A stretch of 64,000 bases of DNA. Source: Fonsecaea monophora (lineage: Eukaryota > Ascomycota > Eurotiomycetes > Chaetothyriales > Herpotrichiellaceae). Position 1 is the first letter of the stretch. The number at the start of each line of letters is the position of its first letter. Shown here in pieces: positions 33,605 through 43,665 of this stretch. Made by a program: the position numbers and the translations under genes. The stretch is from assembly GCF_001642475.1 (NCBI RefSeq), contig NW_019173976.1, positions 1-64,000 on the forward strand. Direction: 5' to 3'. The notes under the pieces were generated by a model, which saw only the letters and a program-made list of their open reading frames with translations, was not told where the DNA came from and did no database searches.

Positions 33605-35814
33605 ACTGGGTTTCTGGTGAACAACCACACTGTCCGCAGACAGTTGTGACCGCTTTCGCCTTCATGATCCCCAGAACTGGATGCTTCTATTTGGTGTCAG
33701 GATTTCGAGGAAAAGGAAAAAACACATCACGGCAGTTCACACAGGACTGTTGATATCGTCCCTCGACACAGGATGGCTGCTGTACCAGAAAGGACGAGTG
33801 AGTGGTTGCGCCTCATCGGTGCGACCTTTCCACTCGACTTTTTCTCGGGAACGTTGAACAAGGCCAGTTGTATGAGATTCAGACTTGAGAGTCTTCTAGC
33901 AAACGCAGAGAGAACAAGATGAAGAAAGCTGCGAAAGTATCAGTTGCTTCAACGCACAGCCCACGAAACAATTGCCCTAGTGACCGTTTGTTTCTTGAAA
34001 CAACCCCAGTTCTGTTCCTTTCATCCTGGACGCTTGGCCACCCCGACTACCGACCAGGTGGACGGACTGTGTAGCTGTTCTGAGGAAAGTCGTATCAAGG
34101 CAGGTAACTAACACCAATTAGGGACTTGGAGGCGAGCACTCACCTTTCGGAGAGGTCTGGGGGGAGCGTAGCGCCTCGTATTTGGGTCATCACCTGTCGA
34201 AGAGAGAGGCAGGCTTGCATATTGATAGAGCGCAGTACGATGGTGTCAGTCCGCAAATGATATCTATTTAGGGTTAATGGAAGAAGGACTTGCTACCCAT
34301 CCAGGCAGGGAATGGCATTCATCATCTGAGCCATTATCCATCATGTCTGCCCAGGTGCTTATCTTAAGTGGGCAAGCCACCGAAGAAGCCTAGCTACGAG
34401 TGCATAACACCTGAGAAACTGTGCTCTTATCTGAGATTTGATTCATCCAAGATAGTGATGTACCTTCATAGAAATGAGGTGCAGAAATTGCCATGCTGAT
34501 CCACATTTCCAGACCATAAGCCTTTCCCTCTTCCTTGCTCTTTTTCACTTTTTTTTTCTTTTTTTTTCTTCTTCCCCATGTCCATGTACCTAATCTTGCC
34601 GTGGAGGAGACACGACGTCAGAGGTGGAGACTCTTGAAGCTTGGAGTGCTGGCTGGAGGTTTTTGAGGGGTTGTCGAAGTTTGTTTCTGGGTGGGCGGTG
34701 GCTTGGTATTTACCCTTTAGTGGGCTATGCTCGGAGGAGCAGGTAGTGACCTCTCAGACGGACTCTAGGGGGTTTCTAGGCGGGCTCTACCCGTTGCTAC
34801 GAGTACGAATAGGCGTCTCTATCGAATCAGCTGCCTACAATGGTGCCTGGAAGACATCTCCACGCCGACCTCCTCGTACTCCAGGCCTGTCCTAATCGAA
34901 GGATTTTAGCTGGTCCGCAACGCACGTTAATTCAAGCCTCAACCGAAGTAGTCCGCATGATGGATCCCGATGATTGTCATGGCCTGAAGCTCCTTCACCC
35001 ATTCTCCACCCTTAAAAAAGCAAAAACCATGCAAAGCATATGCAGAGGCCGGCTCCTCCCTGCTCAAAGTTGTCGCTCCCTGCAGGCTTGCAGCTTCTAC
35101 TACCTCGTTGCGCACAAGTTCGAGGAGACACGAGGAGAGTGACATCTGCTCGTGGCGGGCTGGACAATCCCATCCTCGTCTCTTTCGTCCACTCACAACC
35201 CACGCCATTCTTTTGACAAACTTCGTTCTGTCGCTTCTGCCCAATCGAACCATTCTCACCCCCCCCGGGACCTCTATCGAAGATTCTTTCTCCTCCACCC
35301 ACCAGCGGGTCCAGTTGGCATCATGGCTACCTCATCAGAATCCCCGCCACCATCGCCGAGAGTCCTTATCCTTGGACCAATGCTACCATACGCAGATCAA
35401 GCCTCACCAGCACTCTCGGCGTCGGGGAAAGCTAGCCTTCTTTGCATCTCTTTCTTGTTTTCTCTTGTTTCTTACTCTCTTTGTCTTGACCTCCATAAGC
35501 CGTGCCAAACTGTCCGCTGCGAAGTTCAGCGACTCACAGCAGCTCTTAGTTAAACGTTCTGCTCCGACTGTCACTCCTTCTTACCGCATCACTAACGAAC
35601 GGCACATGCCACCGATTTCCGATGTGGACGAAAGAGTGACCTCTTACTACCTCTGTGTCAAACGGATTGTTCGTTACCGCAAGTGGCGCTGAGCTGAAAT
35701 CAGTTGTTGCAAACATACACCAAATCCTCCTCTACTCTACAAATAGGAGTATCCCCGATTCTCCCCAACGAGGTCCGAACAAAGAAGAGAAGTTGGATAT
35801 CTCACGTTACAACC
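33605..35814. other. Long intergenic region before the APC transporter
   Basis: 2.2 kb. It has T/C tracts near 34540-34575 typical of fungal promoters. A 194-codon frame (35108-35692) includes one hydrophobic segment (LAFFASLSCFLLFLTLFVLT), but its flanks are basic and serine-rich and I recognise no family. An overlapping frame from 35323 starts MATSSESPPPSP. These may be upstream ORFs in the transporter leader or chance frames. Confidence 0.4.
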
Positions 35815-37617
35815 ATGGCCAACAAAGAAGTAAACGTAGGGCCCATTGACGATGGCGATTTGCGCAGACACAGCGTTGGCACAGTCGAGATTCAAGACGC
35901 TCAAGGTCGGCGCAGGACGGTGCAGTTGGACGAGCTGAGCGCCGCCGACAGAGCTCTCGCTGAGCAGTTCGGGTACAAGCCGGTATGTGGAATGCGGATT
36001 ACCGACGTTGAGTAACAAGGAGCGAGGCTGTTCTAACCACCGCACAGGTTTTTAAGCGCGAATTTGGCTACCTCTCGACCTTTTCCTTCGCCGTCAGTAT
36101 TTCTGGTCTATTTGCGACCACCGCTACCACGTTCGTCTTCCCGCTCGAAGCTGGTGGCTCTGCTTCAGTCGTGTGGTGTTGGCTGATCTCGGGTGCGGGA
36201 TGCTTGTGCATTGCCTTTTCCGTGGCCGAACTGGTCTCTGCGTACCCAACCTGTGGTGGTCTGTACTACACTGTTTCTCGACTGGCTCCGAAGCCATGGG
36301 TCCCGTCCATCAGTTGGGTTGTCGGCTGGATCAATCTGCTGGGACAGGTCGCCGGGATTGCCTCATCGGAGTATGGCTCGGCTCAACTCCTTTTAGCTGC
36401 AGTTTCCATCGGTCGTGACTTTCAATGGTTCCCCACCACCAACGAGACAGTCGGAGTCATGGCGGCGTTGACCGTGCTCTGTGGCCTAGTCAACTCTCTC
36501 TCAACCTATTGGATGGAGAAAATGACCAAGACCTATGTCATCTACCACTTTGGGGTGCTGATTGCCTGTGCGATTGCCCTCCTGGCCGTGACGGACAACA
36601 AGCATGACGCAAGCTACGTTTTCACTCATGTGGAGGGAAACGCTGGTTGGACACCCATCGGATGGTCCTTTTTGTTCGGTTTCCTATCGGTCTCATGGAC
36701 CATGACGGACTATGATGCCACAGCCCACATTACCGAGGAGTGAGTACTGCTCGCCCTTTTGGTTCACGAATTTGTATGCTAACCTTTGCAGAATCAACGA
36801 ACCTGAGATCAAAGCGCCGTGGGCTATCTCCCTCGCCATGCTGTGCACCTACGTTCTGGGATTTCTGTTCAACATTGTTCTCTGCTTCTGCATGGGGGAC
36901 GCGGTTGAAGTCCTCGCCTCTCCAATCTTTCAACCCGTCGCTCAGATTTTCTACAATTCCTTGGGCAAGGGCGCCAGCATCTTCTTCACCGTATCGGCCT
37001 TTCTCATTCTCCAGTTTGTCTGCTGGACAGCCACGCAGGCGTTGGCTCGGACCGTGTTTGCCTTTTCCCGCGATCGGTTGATTCCTTTCTCCAGTGCTTG
37101 GACTATCATCAACCGATGGACCGGAACACCACTCTACGCCGTCTGGATCAGCATCTTCTGGTGCATTGCCATCAACCTGATTGCGTTGGGGTCGTACATT
37201 GCGATTGCGGGCGTCTTCAACGTGTGCGCCATCGCTCTCGACTGGTCCTACGTCATTCCCATTATGTGCAAGCTCATCTTTGGCAAGTTTGAGCCTGGGC
37301 CGTGGCATCTGGGCAAATTCTCGTTTGCTGTGAACGTTTGGGCGTGTGTCTGGACGACGTTTGTTACCATCATCTTCGTCATGCCAACCATCCGACCAGT
37401 GACGCCGGACAACATGAACTACGCTGTTGTCTTCTTGGTCTTTATTCTGGTTTGTGCCATAGTCTACTGGCTGCTCCGCGGCAAGAGATTCTACCACGGT
37501 CCGATCATTGAGGCAGAGATCCAGGACGGAGAAGTGGACAGCTCCAGCTCGGCAGTTGAGCAGGAGGAGAAGAACGGTGACCTTCGAGACAGAAACGCGA
37601 CTCCTCATGTGGTCTAA
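35815..37617 (+). CDS. APC-superfamily amino acid/choline/GABA permease
   Basis: Exons 35815-35982, 36048-36739 and 36792-37617 give 561 residues with about 12 membrane segments. The start is accATGg. It belongs to the fungal amino acid/choline transporter group (Hnm1/Uga4/Bio5-like), shown by FGYLSTFSFAVSISGLFATT, AELVSAYPTCGGLYYTVSRL, WINLLGQVAGIASSEYGSA, WTMTDYDATAHITEEI and RTVFAFSRDRLIPFS. The last segment is followed by a cytosolic tail rich in Asp, Glu and Ser. The substrate within choline, GABA or polyamines is not resolvable. It would act at the plasma membrane and is probably nitrogen regulated (inference from the family). Confidence 0.92.
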
Positions 37618-38008
37618 GCGGGTAAGATCCGCGTACATGAGTGCTGTGCAATGTGTATGGCAAATGGTCTTGGGCAGTATGATGAAGCAGTCTGGGGTGG
37701 AAGGGGATTATTTGATTCCCATTTATACCGGATGTCCAGCAGCATATAATCTGTCTATTTGAATGCGCAACCCTTACATACGACAATGATACCCTTGAAA
37801 TGGCGGCAATTCCTTTCGATGGACCCGTTTGCTCTGTACCGAGTATTGTATAATTGACAGGCAAAAGGTTTCCGAGTAGCGCGCCACGTGCCCATCCGGA
37901 CCGGTTGACCGGCAGTGACCAGCTAGCGAGCTAGGTATGTAGGAATGTACTCCGTACGCATGCAGTATTTTTTCATACACTAGGTGCTAGTGTAGAAAAC
38001 GTTGATTG

Positions 38009-38027
38009 TTTTTTTTTTTTTTTTTTT
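38009..38027. repeat. Poly-T tract (19 bases)
   Basis: Uninterrupted T run in an AT-rich spacer. It could equally be the poly-A remnant of a minus-strand retroposed sequence or a nucleosome-excluding tract; no target-site repeats were found. Confidence 0.85.
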
Positions 38028-38592
38028 CGTTTTTATTGCATTACAGAAAAGATTTCAAGGCATGGTACAAAGGTACCTGTGTGGGTGTAAGGATGGTAAA
38101 AAAACTCCACTAGAAATCTCTGCATACCAACGACCCAGATACTCAAATAGATGTTGAGACAATTGCCTTTTTTCCCCTTTTCGTTTACGGCGATGAATGG
38201 TAACTCGTACGCGTAAAATGACATCCACACTGTAAAGTAAATTCCTATTCGGGTAGAAACATGTGTTGTTGATCTCCTGGCTGCGTTGCTTGCTTGTAGA
38301 GGGTTACTCGCCCCCCCTATTTCTCCACAGCCTCGCGCTCCCTTTTTTCGGGACTGTTTTTTTCTTGTTCGGGTCTTGTCGTGAGTCTTGACACAGACAA
38401 GCTTCCATTCCGACCCGGTTTCAATACTTTTTTCTTTCCCCCTAAGCGAGAATAGATGGAACCTGGGTTTTTCTACGGGTATCGTTGTAGGAACCGAGTA
38501 TTGCTTGGTATGTAGACGAAAAACTATTTCCTAAGAGAGAATCGGATGGGATAGAATGGAGGGAAAAAACATGGCCAACGTTCCTTCTCTAC

Positions 38593-38594
<2 letters not shown>

Positions 38595-38630
<36 letters not shown>
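38595..38630. repeat. (CT)18 microsatellite
   Basis: Eighteen perfect CT dinucleotides, with further CT-rich sequence on both sides. Confidence 0.95.
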
Positions 38631-38633
<3 letters not shown>

Positions 38634-39061
38634 TCTCTCGCACGTGAGCTATCTCCCGGTTTCCCAGCGTAAAATAAATCGCGAGGCGAGTGAGCGAAGG
38701 GAGAGAGATCCAAACCACAGGAAATGGCTGGCCACGCAATACGCAATGACAACCAGAATGGACGGGTCCAATGGAGATCACGAAAAAAACAAAAACCTTA
38801 CAGGCAATACAACCAAAAACCAATTCAACATGGCATGACACGACACAACACAATTCAAATCATATCAATGAGGATGAGAATGCCCATGCCAATGCATTGA
38901 GACTGTAGACCCACAGAGCTATAAGAAGAGGCAAGTATCCTGCATCCTACACCCTACATTCTGTGATCTTGGAGGAGAAAAAAAAACTTCGAAGAATCGG
39001 ATACTTTCTAATCTGTATTCACTCGTCAACATCCATCTCAGAAAAAGCAAGTCCCGTTTAG

Positions 39062-39082
39062 CCTCTCCCTCTCCCTCTCCCT
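39062..39082. repeat. CTCCCT hexamer tandem
   Basis: About three and a half copies of the hexamer CTCCCT. Confidence 0.8.
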
Positions 39083-39298
39083 GTCAAAGACATCCATGCG
39101 GTGCCTCCCTTGTATGACTGGCAACATTACACACACACCCGCTCGCTCACCCTTCCCAACACTCACTCTTTGACCACGGCGATCCATGCGCACGCAAATC
39201 ACCCAGTGTTCTTCGATGCCCTTCTGAAGCACGCCCGCCAGCATCGGATTCCACATTGCATTGGCAGGCACTGTTGTGAGCTTGTTGCACGCCTGTAA

Positions 39299-39554
39299 GC
39301 GAACAACAGAAACATGGCGGATGACAACAAGGCTAATCATCGACTACAATGGCTTCTGGAAATCACCAAATCTATCCAGTCTCGCTTCAAAGAGATCCGG
39401 CACCCATAGACCGGCCGTTCAATCTAAGTGAACAACAGAAACATGGCGGACGATAATAAGGCTAATCATCGACCACAATGGGTTCCGTCGGCAGCGAGAT
39501 GTATCCAGTGTCGCTTCGAAGAGATCCGGCACCTATAAATAGGCCATTCAGTCT
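39299..39554. repeat. Diverged 128-base tandem duplication
   Basis: Copy A (39299-39426) and copy B (39427-39554) abut exactly, offset by 128 bases. Shared blocks include GAACAACAGAAACATGGCGG, AAGGCTAATCATCGAC and GAGATCCGGCACC. The middle third is most diverged. Both copies keep an ATG frame with YPVSL(Q/R)RDPAPI(D/N)RPF (from 39350 and 39478) and a second overlapping frame MADDNKANHR. Copy B carries TATAAATA at 39534-39541, where copy A reads CATAGACC. It lies just upstream of the broken secreted-protein gene. Confidence 0.85.
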
Positions 39555-39695
39555 CCGTCGTCTGTACCACACCAATAATTTAAGGAGATCGGCACTGATG
39601 GAACAGCCTGAACCCAGTCAGGGACTGAACAACTCGAACGATCTTGTGCGAAATAGTCAATATCTTTTGAACAACCACCAGTCTCAATCCCAGAC

Positions 39696-40475
39696 ATGCG
39701 GTGCTCCTCGGTCGCAACCGCGACGATCCTCCAGTGGGTCGTCATGACACTGCTTGTCTCGGCGATGCCAACCCGCATCATCGGTGTGGCTGTCAACCCC
39801 TCCGTCTGGCGTTCTGCGTCAGGCAGCCAGAACCCGACCAAGATGACACCACCACACCAAGGGTCACCGAACAAATTGACAAAGAGCCAGTAGAGGAAAG
39901 CGATCGCGGCGACGGCTACTTGGGCCAATCCGTCGTGTACAACAATTGAACCTTCGCCGTGCACAGCAACAGTGTGCACGGACCCCGTCCCGGCGTCGAG
40001 GGACCTCCGGAGGAGATCTACTCCATCCTCCAGCCCCAGGAGATGCTGTCGCACCCCTTCGCCCGCGACCCGCGCTTGGGCGTGAGCTGGAAACTGTGGC
40101 GGACCGACGTCGAGAACACATCGCCGGTCCAGTTCGAGTGGAACATGGCACAACGCGTTCCAGCGAACCTGGTACGATCTGAGCATGATCAACGCCGGAA
40201 GCGCCGGGTGGCTCAACCGCGTGGCCCACAGGGGGGAAACTATAGTTGGCAATGAGGGTGGACTGGGCGCCTACGTCGGCACTGTCGCCATCAAGCACGC
40301 CTTTAAAGCCGAGGGCATGTCGTTGGCGCCGGAGGTCGTCGAAGGCAACTGCGTGCCACTGCACTGCGCTCCTAGAGAGGAGTATTGTACGGCCTCGTAC
40401 AATGTACACAACGACTGGGGCCAGCAGCATGACTGTGGGGAGGCCGTCGACTTGAAGTCGACGCTATGTGGTTGA
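39696..40475 (+). pseudogene. Broken BYS1/thaumatin-like secreted protein gene
   Basis: Three + strand frames together resemble a fungal secreted protein. A signal-peptide-like start at 39696 (MRCSSVATATILQWVVMTLL) is in one frame. From about 39890 a second frame runs through GYLGQSVVYNN, a TGA at 39947-39949, TFAVHSNSVHGP and EEIYSILQPQEMLSHPFARD. From 40173 a third frame gives YDLSMINAGSAGW and ends with six Cys in NCVPLHC...REEYC...HDC...LCG before the stop. The TGA falls where a Cys after Asn-Asn would be usual. At 40171-40172 the frame shifts between NL and YDLS. The family is a tentative call from the pattern (BYS1/antigenic thaumatin-like). Lesions could be real decay or sequence errors. 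Confidence 0.6.
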
Positions 40476-40957
40476 GGCTGAGGAGGGGGGACGAGTGTGG
40501 AAGGTATTTGCCAGTAGCGTCGGGGTGTGACTGGCACACAAAAGTGATTTTCTCGTTCACGCTGGTCTCGTCTTTGGGTGTTTGTTGGCGGGGATTCTTG
40601 GTTCCCGTTGTGTTGCCTGGTGTGGTGAGGGCACGAGCAAAGACGTCTGTTTCAAGGATGGATTTTCGAGTAGATAGATCGCGGACTTGTGAGGGGACAG
40701 GTTTGGTTTGTTGAATCCTCATAGACTTTGAGCGTGGTAGAGCATCATCCATGGGATCGTATCCTGTGCTTGGGTGTTCTTTTTCCCTTATTGCGACCAG
40801 TTTTCAATGTTATTGTCCCAGAGCATTTCCCTGACTCGTCCGAGCATCGAGACCCATCACCTCCCCTCCTCGCCTTCTCCAAGATGACCGTGCCCATATG
40901 TGCGATCCTCGACAGAAAGCGACATTATCATTATTGCCATTGATGTTGCAATGATGA
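40476..40957. other. Convergent intergenic region
   Basis: About 480 bases between the secreted-protein remnant and the orphan minus-strand gene. No gene recognised. Confidence 0.45.
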
Positions 40958-41677
40958 TCATTTCACGCCGGCAACACCACCCTCCCCGCCACCCGCCGCC
41001 AATTTCTTGCGAAACACCTTCCTCTCGACCTCGCGGATCTTCTCCTTGTCCTCCATCTCGCGCTCGATCTCGCGCACCCGGGCCTCGCGCTCGTCGAGTT
41101 TCTGCTTCAACAGCGCCGCCGTCTCCTCGCGGATGCGGGCGATTTCTTGTTTTTCTTTTTCGCCGAGAACGAGAAGATTTCCGCCTGCGCCGCCGTCGCC
41201 GTCACCAACACCGACACCGTGAGTAGCGAAAATCTGCGCCCTGAGCTGCTCGAAGCCGTACTGTACCAATTCCGCCTCGGTAAAGGGCTGGAGCGTGATC
41301 GGGTTCGTGTTGGGCGCGGCGCTCGTCAACGCCGTCTCGGGGACTTTGATCGCTTCCACAGAGGGGTGGATCGGCGTGGTGCGCAGTGGTGAGTCGAGTG
41401 GTACGGGTCCAGGTCCGCGCTCGTTGCTACTGGCTGTGGTAGCGGCCATGGGAGGATTTGGGAGACTCGATTCCGGCGAGGTCATGACCAAGTCGCCTTC
41501 GTGGTCTTGTAGAGGTTGAGCGGGTTGTGTAGGTGCAGGTTGCGCCGTCGGGTTCGAGACTGGACCGCCTCCTCTTTCTGGCGCCGTGTTGGGTGGTTCA
41601 TCTGCGCTTCCGTCAACAGCAGGAATGGTCGCTGGCGCCGAGCCCAGCGGCTGGGCTTTTGAAGGGTCGTCTGCCAT
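40958..41677 (-). CDS. Orphan coiled-coil protein, 239 residues
   Basis: One exon. I do not recognise a named family. Residues 1-125 are Pro/Ala/Thr-rich and probably disordered. Residues 126-150 (LQPFTEAELVQYGFEQLRAQ) look like a short helical motif. Residues 165-225 form a highly charged helix with heptad-like spacing (EKEKQEIARIREETAALLKQ onward), likely a coiled coil. The tail is glycine-rich. A clean ATG, a full-length frame and the disorder/coiled-coil layout support a real gene, but GC-rich sequence can also keep long frames open by chance. Confidence 0.6.
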   Translation of the reverse strand: MADDPSKAQPLGSAPATIPAVDGSADEPPNTAPERGGGPVSNPTAQPAPTQPAQPLQDHEGDLVMTSPESSLPNPPMAATTASSNERGPGPVPLDSPLRTTPIHPSVEAIKVPETALTSAAPNTNPITLQPFTEAELVQYGFEQLRAQIFATHGVGVGDGDGGAGGNLLVLGEKEKQEIARIREETAALLKQKLDEREARVREIEREMEDKEKIREVERKVFRKKLAAGGGEGGVAGVK

Positions 41678-41935
41678 GCAGAGTTCTTGTAGAGAATGGG
41701 ATGTTGGAGTTGTAAGTTTCTTGGTTTATTCGACCACTTACCAAGCCCCTCGTGGTTGGAACTGCGGTTTTTGCCGCAAACTTGAACGTAACGCCGCTAC
41801 GGTGAAGCAATACTCGAAAACCCCAAATATGTCCAACAGTGAAGTATTGCGGTATTCCATTCTCAACGTCGTCTATCCTAGACCCTCTTAAGCCCTACTT
41901 GATCAAGCACTGAACCAAAACAATGAGTTTCCGCG

Positions 41936-43639
41936 TCAGACGCGCACAGTAACAAATTTCCCAACTGCGGGAATGCCATTGGCCAGCAGATAAACCACGT
42001 AGGGTCCAGGAGCCAGTTTGACCTGTTCGGGCATACACGCTACGACCCTTTTTCGACCATTGCTCAGCGTCTCCCAGCCGTTGTTCTCAAGGTATACCAT
42101 CACCTGGCCCATGTGGACTGAGTGCGTAATAAATCCCCCGCTGTATAGGACAATGTCTAGCGTCTTGACCTGCTCTACAGTGCTGAACTCGATGGTCACT
42201 CTTTTACCACGTCTCAAGATATATGTCGAGAGGCGCATCACCGTAGGTCTCCGCGACGCCTTGTCACCACGAAGGTATGGGGGAATCCATGTCTCCATCC
42301 TGAACTCGGTGGGGAATGCCTTGTATTGATTATGGATGTCAACATGTTGTTGGGTTACTGGCATTTCGTTAGGATTGCTTCCGGCAATGAGCACTGTTCC
42401 ATCCAGAAGTAGGAAGGCGACAGAGTGATAAAGCCTGGCAATTGTCGTTCTCCCAGACACGGTCCAGTTATTCCATTTCGGATCATAGACTAGGAGTTCC
42501 AATGCTGGGTACGTGGCCAGTCCAAAACCTTGCGCACCTTTATGACAGCCGTTGATCCAGAGCACGGTACCATCGAGAAGTAAAACCCCCTCTACCATTC
42601 CTCGGGGGCCTGGCATCGTAGACATCTCCCACAGAGGACGCTTACCCATCGGTTTCAGCCTTCCACAGGTTGCCTCGCAAGGACTGTTGATTGCTTGTGT
42701 TTGTCCTCCGCCGCAAATCATGATCTCAGCCTCATAGTTATTCTCTGCACGTAGGGGTAACATGACGCTACCTCCTGTGTTGGGATAGGTTCTGTGCATT
42801 CCAGGCAAGTCAGGCATTGTCCTGATGGTCTCATTTTTGGCCACGTCAAACAGCTCCGAGCAAGTGTCTGCAAAAATGAAGAGCGAACCATCGGGCATCA
42901 GGTGCAGAAAGGGGTACATCTAGTACGGCATAGTCCTGACCAAAATGTTCATTGGAATGTTTTCGCCTTGACTGACACCGTTTACATCGAGAATTTCGTA
43001 TGTTGGGTTATTGTTGCTGAAGTTGAATTGATTTTGTCCGTTTAAACTTCCTGCTGCCACGAAGATCTTGCCATCTGCCAGGGTCTGTGCGGTTGCATAC
43101 CATCTGTTGGAGGCCAATTTATTTCCAGGCTCTTTCCATGAATAGTTGCCACCTTCATCTCCAATGTACCGAATTGCATCGAAGCCGTCCCCAACTGTCG
43201 GGTCTAGCCAGAGCAATGGGGCGTTCCCGCCGACTGTGACAAGCCGTCCATCTGACAGAAAACTCCCACCACAGCAAAAGGGGTTTGTCGCGACTGACAG
43301 AGGACTAAGGTGATGCGTTTCTGGATCGTAGAGCGCGGAATAGGCCCATCGATTGTTCGGCAAGCGCAGCTCGGAGTAATCCTCGACTTTGTCCAGGAAC
43401 AATACTTTGCCCGAAGGAGGTAAAACAGCAGCGTGCATGACCGGCACTCCGGACCGTGCAATAACGCTGAGATAACTGCTACCGATGTCCATTGTTAAAA
43501 TATTCGTGTATGATATCCGAGCAGCCCGGTCATGGGGAAGAGTTGGTCGTAAGAGAGTCCAAGGTGGTAGAAGATCCGAAGAAAGGCGACATCCATCGAC
43601 AGGGACTGTTTTCTGAACTGGCTGGAAGGCGCATCTCAT
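41936..43639 (-). pseudogene. Copper-radical oxidase (glyoxal/galactose oxidase-like) with in-frame TAG
   Basis: Two frames (43639-42920 and 42919-41936) are in phase and separated only by TAG at 42920-42922, between VRTMPY and MYPFLHLMPDG. Family members have Tyr at this point, so this looks like a single nonsense change. Otherwise the AA5 enzyme is complete: FCCGGSFLSDG (cross-linked Cys), ASNRWYATAQTL (Tyr), IARLYHSVAFLLLDG (axial Tyr-His), FITHSVHMGQ (His) and the C-terminal DUF1929-type domain. These enzymes are normally secreted and make H2O2 from aldehydes or alcohols. No signal peptide is visible. The recognisable domain starts at MDIGSSYLSVIARSGVPVM (ATG at 43492), and the neighbouring gene ends only 27 bases upstream of this frame. 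That suggests 5' loss as well. Confidence 0.82.
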
Positions 43640-43665
43640 GCCTCAGAAATGCTTTCCCAGCACCA

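Larger units (their letters stand above)
37618..39298. other. Intergenic with low-complexity tracts
   Basis: 1.7 kb without a recognisable gene. It holds a TACCGAGTA (37837-37845), a TACTCCGTA (37948-37956), a 19-base T run (38009-38027), a (CT)18 microsatellite (38595-38630) and a CTCCCT hexamer run (39062-39082). Confidence 0.6.

Noticed and set aside
35245..35262. Minus-strand GGTTCGATTGG as a tRNA B box
   Set aside because: The last bases deviate from the consensus and no cloverleaf could be folded around it.
36730..37638. 302-codon minus-strand frame
   Set aside because: Antisense to the last exon of the APC permease; charged composition is typical of a reverse-complement shadow of membrane helices.
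38009..38027. Poly-T tract as the tail of a retroelement
   Set aside because: No coding remnants or target-site duplications were found nearby; a simple homopolymer is the more economical reading.
39548..40430. Two long minus-strand frames (234 and 188 codons)
   Set aside because: They cover the broken secreted-protein gene in antisense. The + strand carries the family-like sequence and the Cys-rich C-terminus, so the minus frames are most likely GC-driven shadows.
42925..42945. A 21-base GT...AG segment as an intron removing the TAG of the oxidase
   Set aside because: Far below the shortest intron inferred elsewhere in this window (43 bases) and without room for a branch point.
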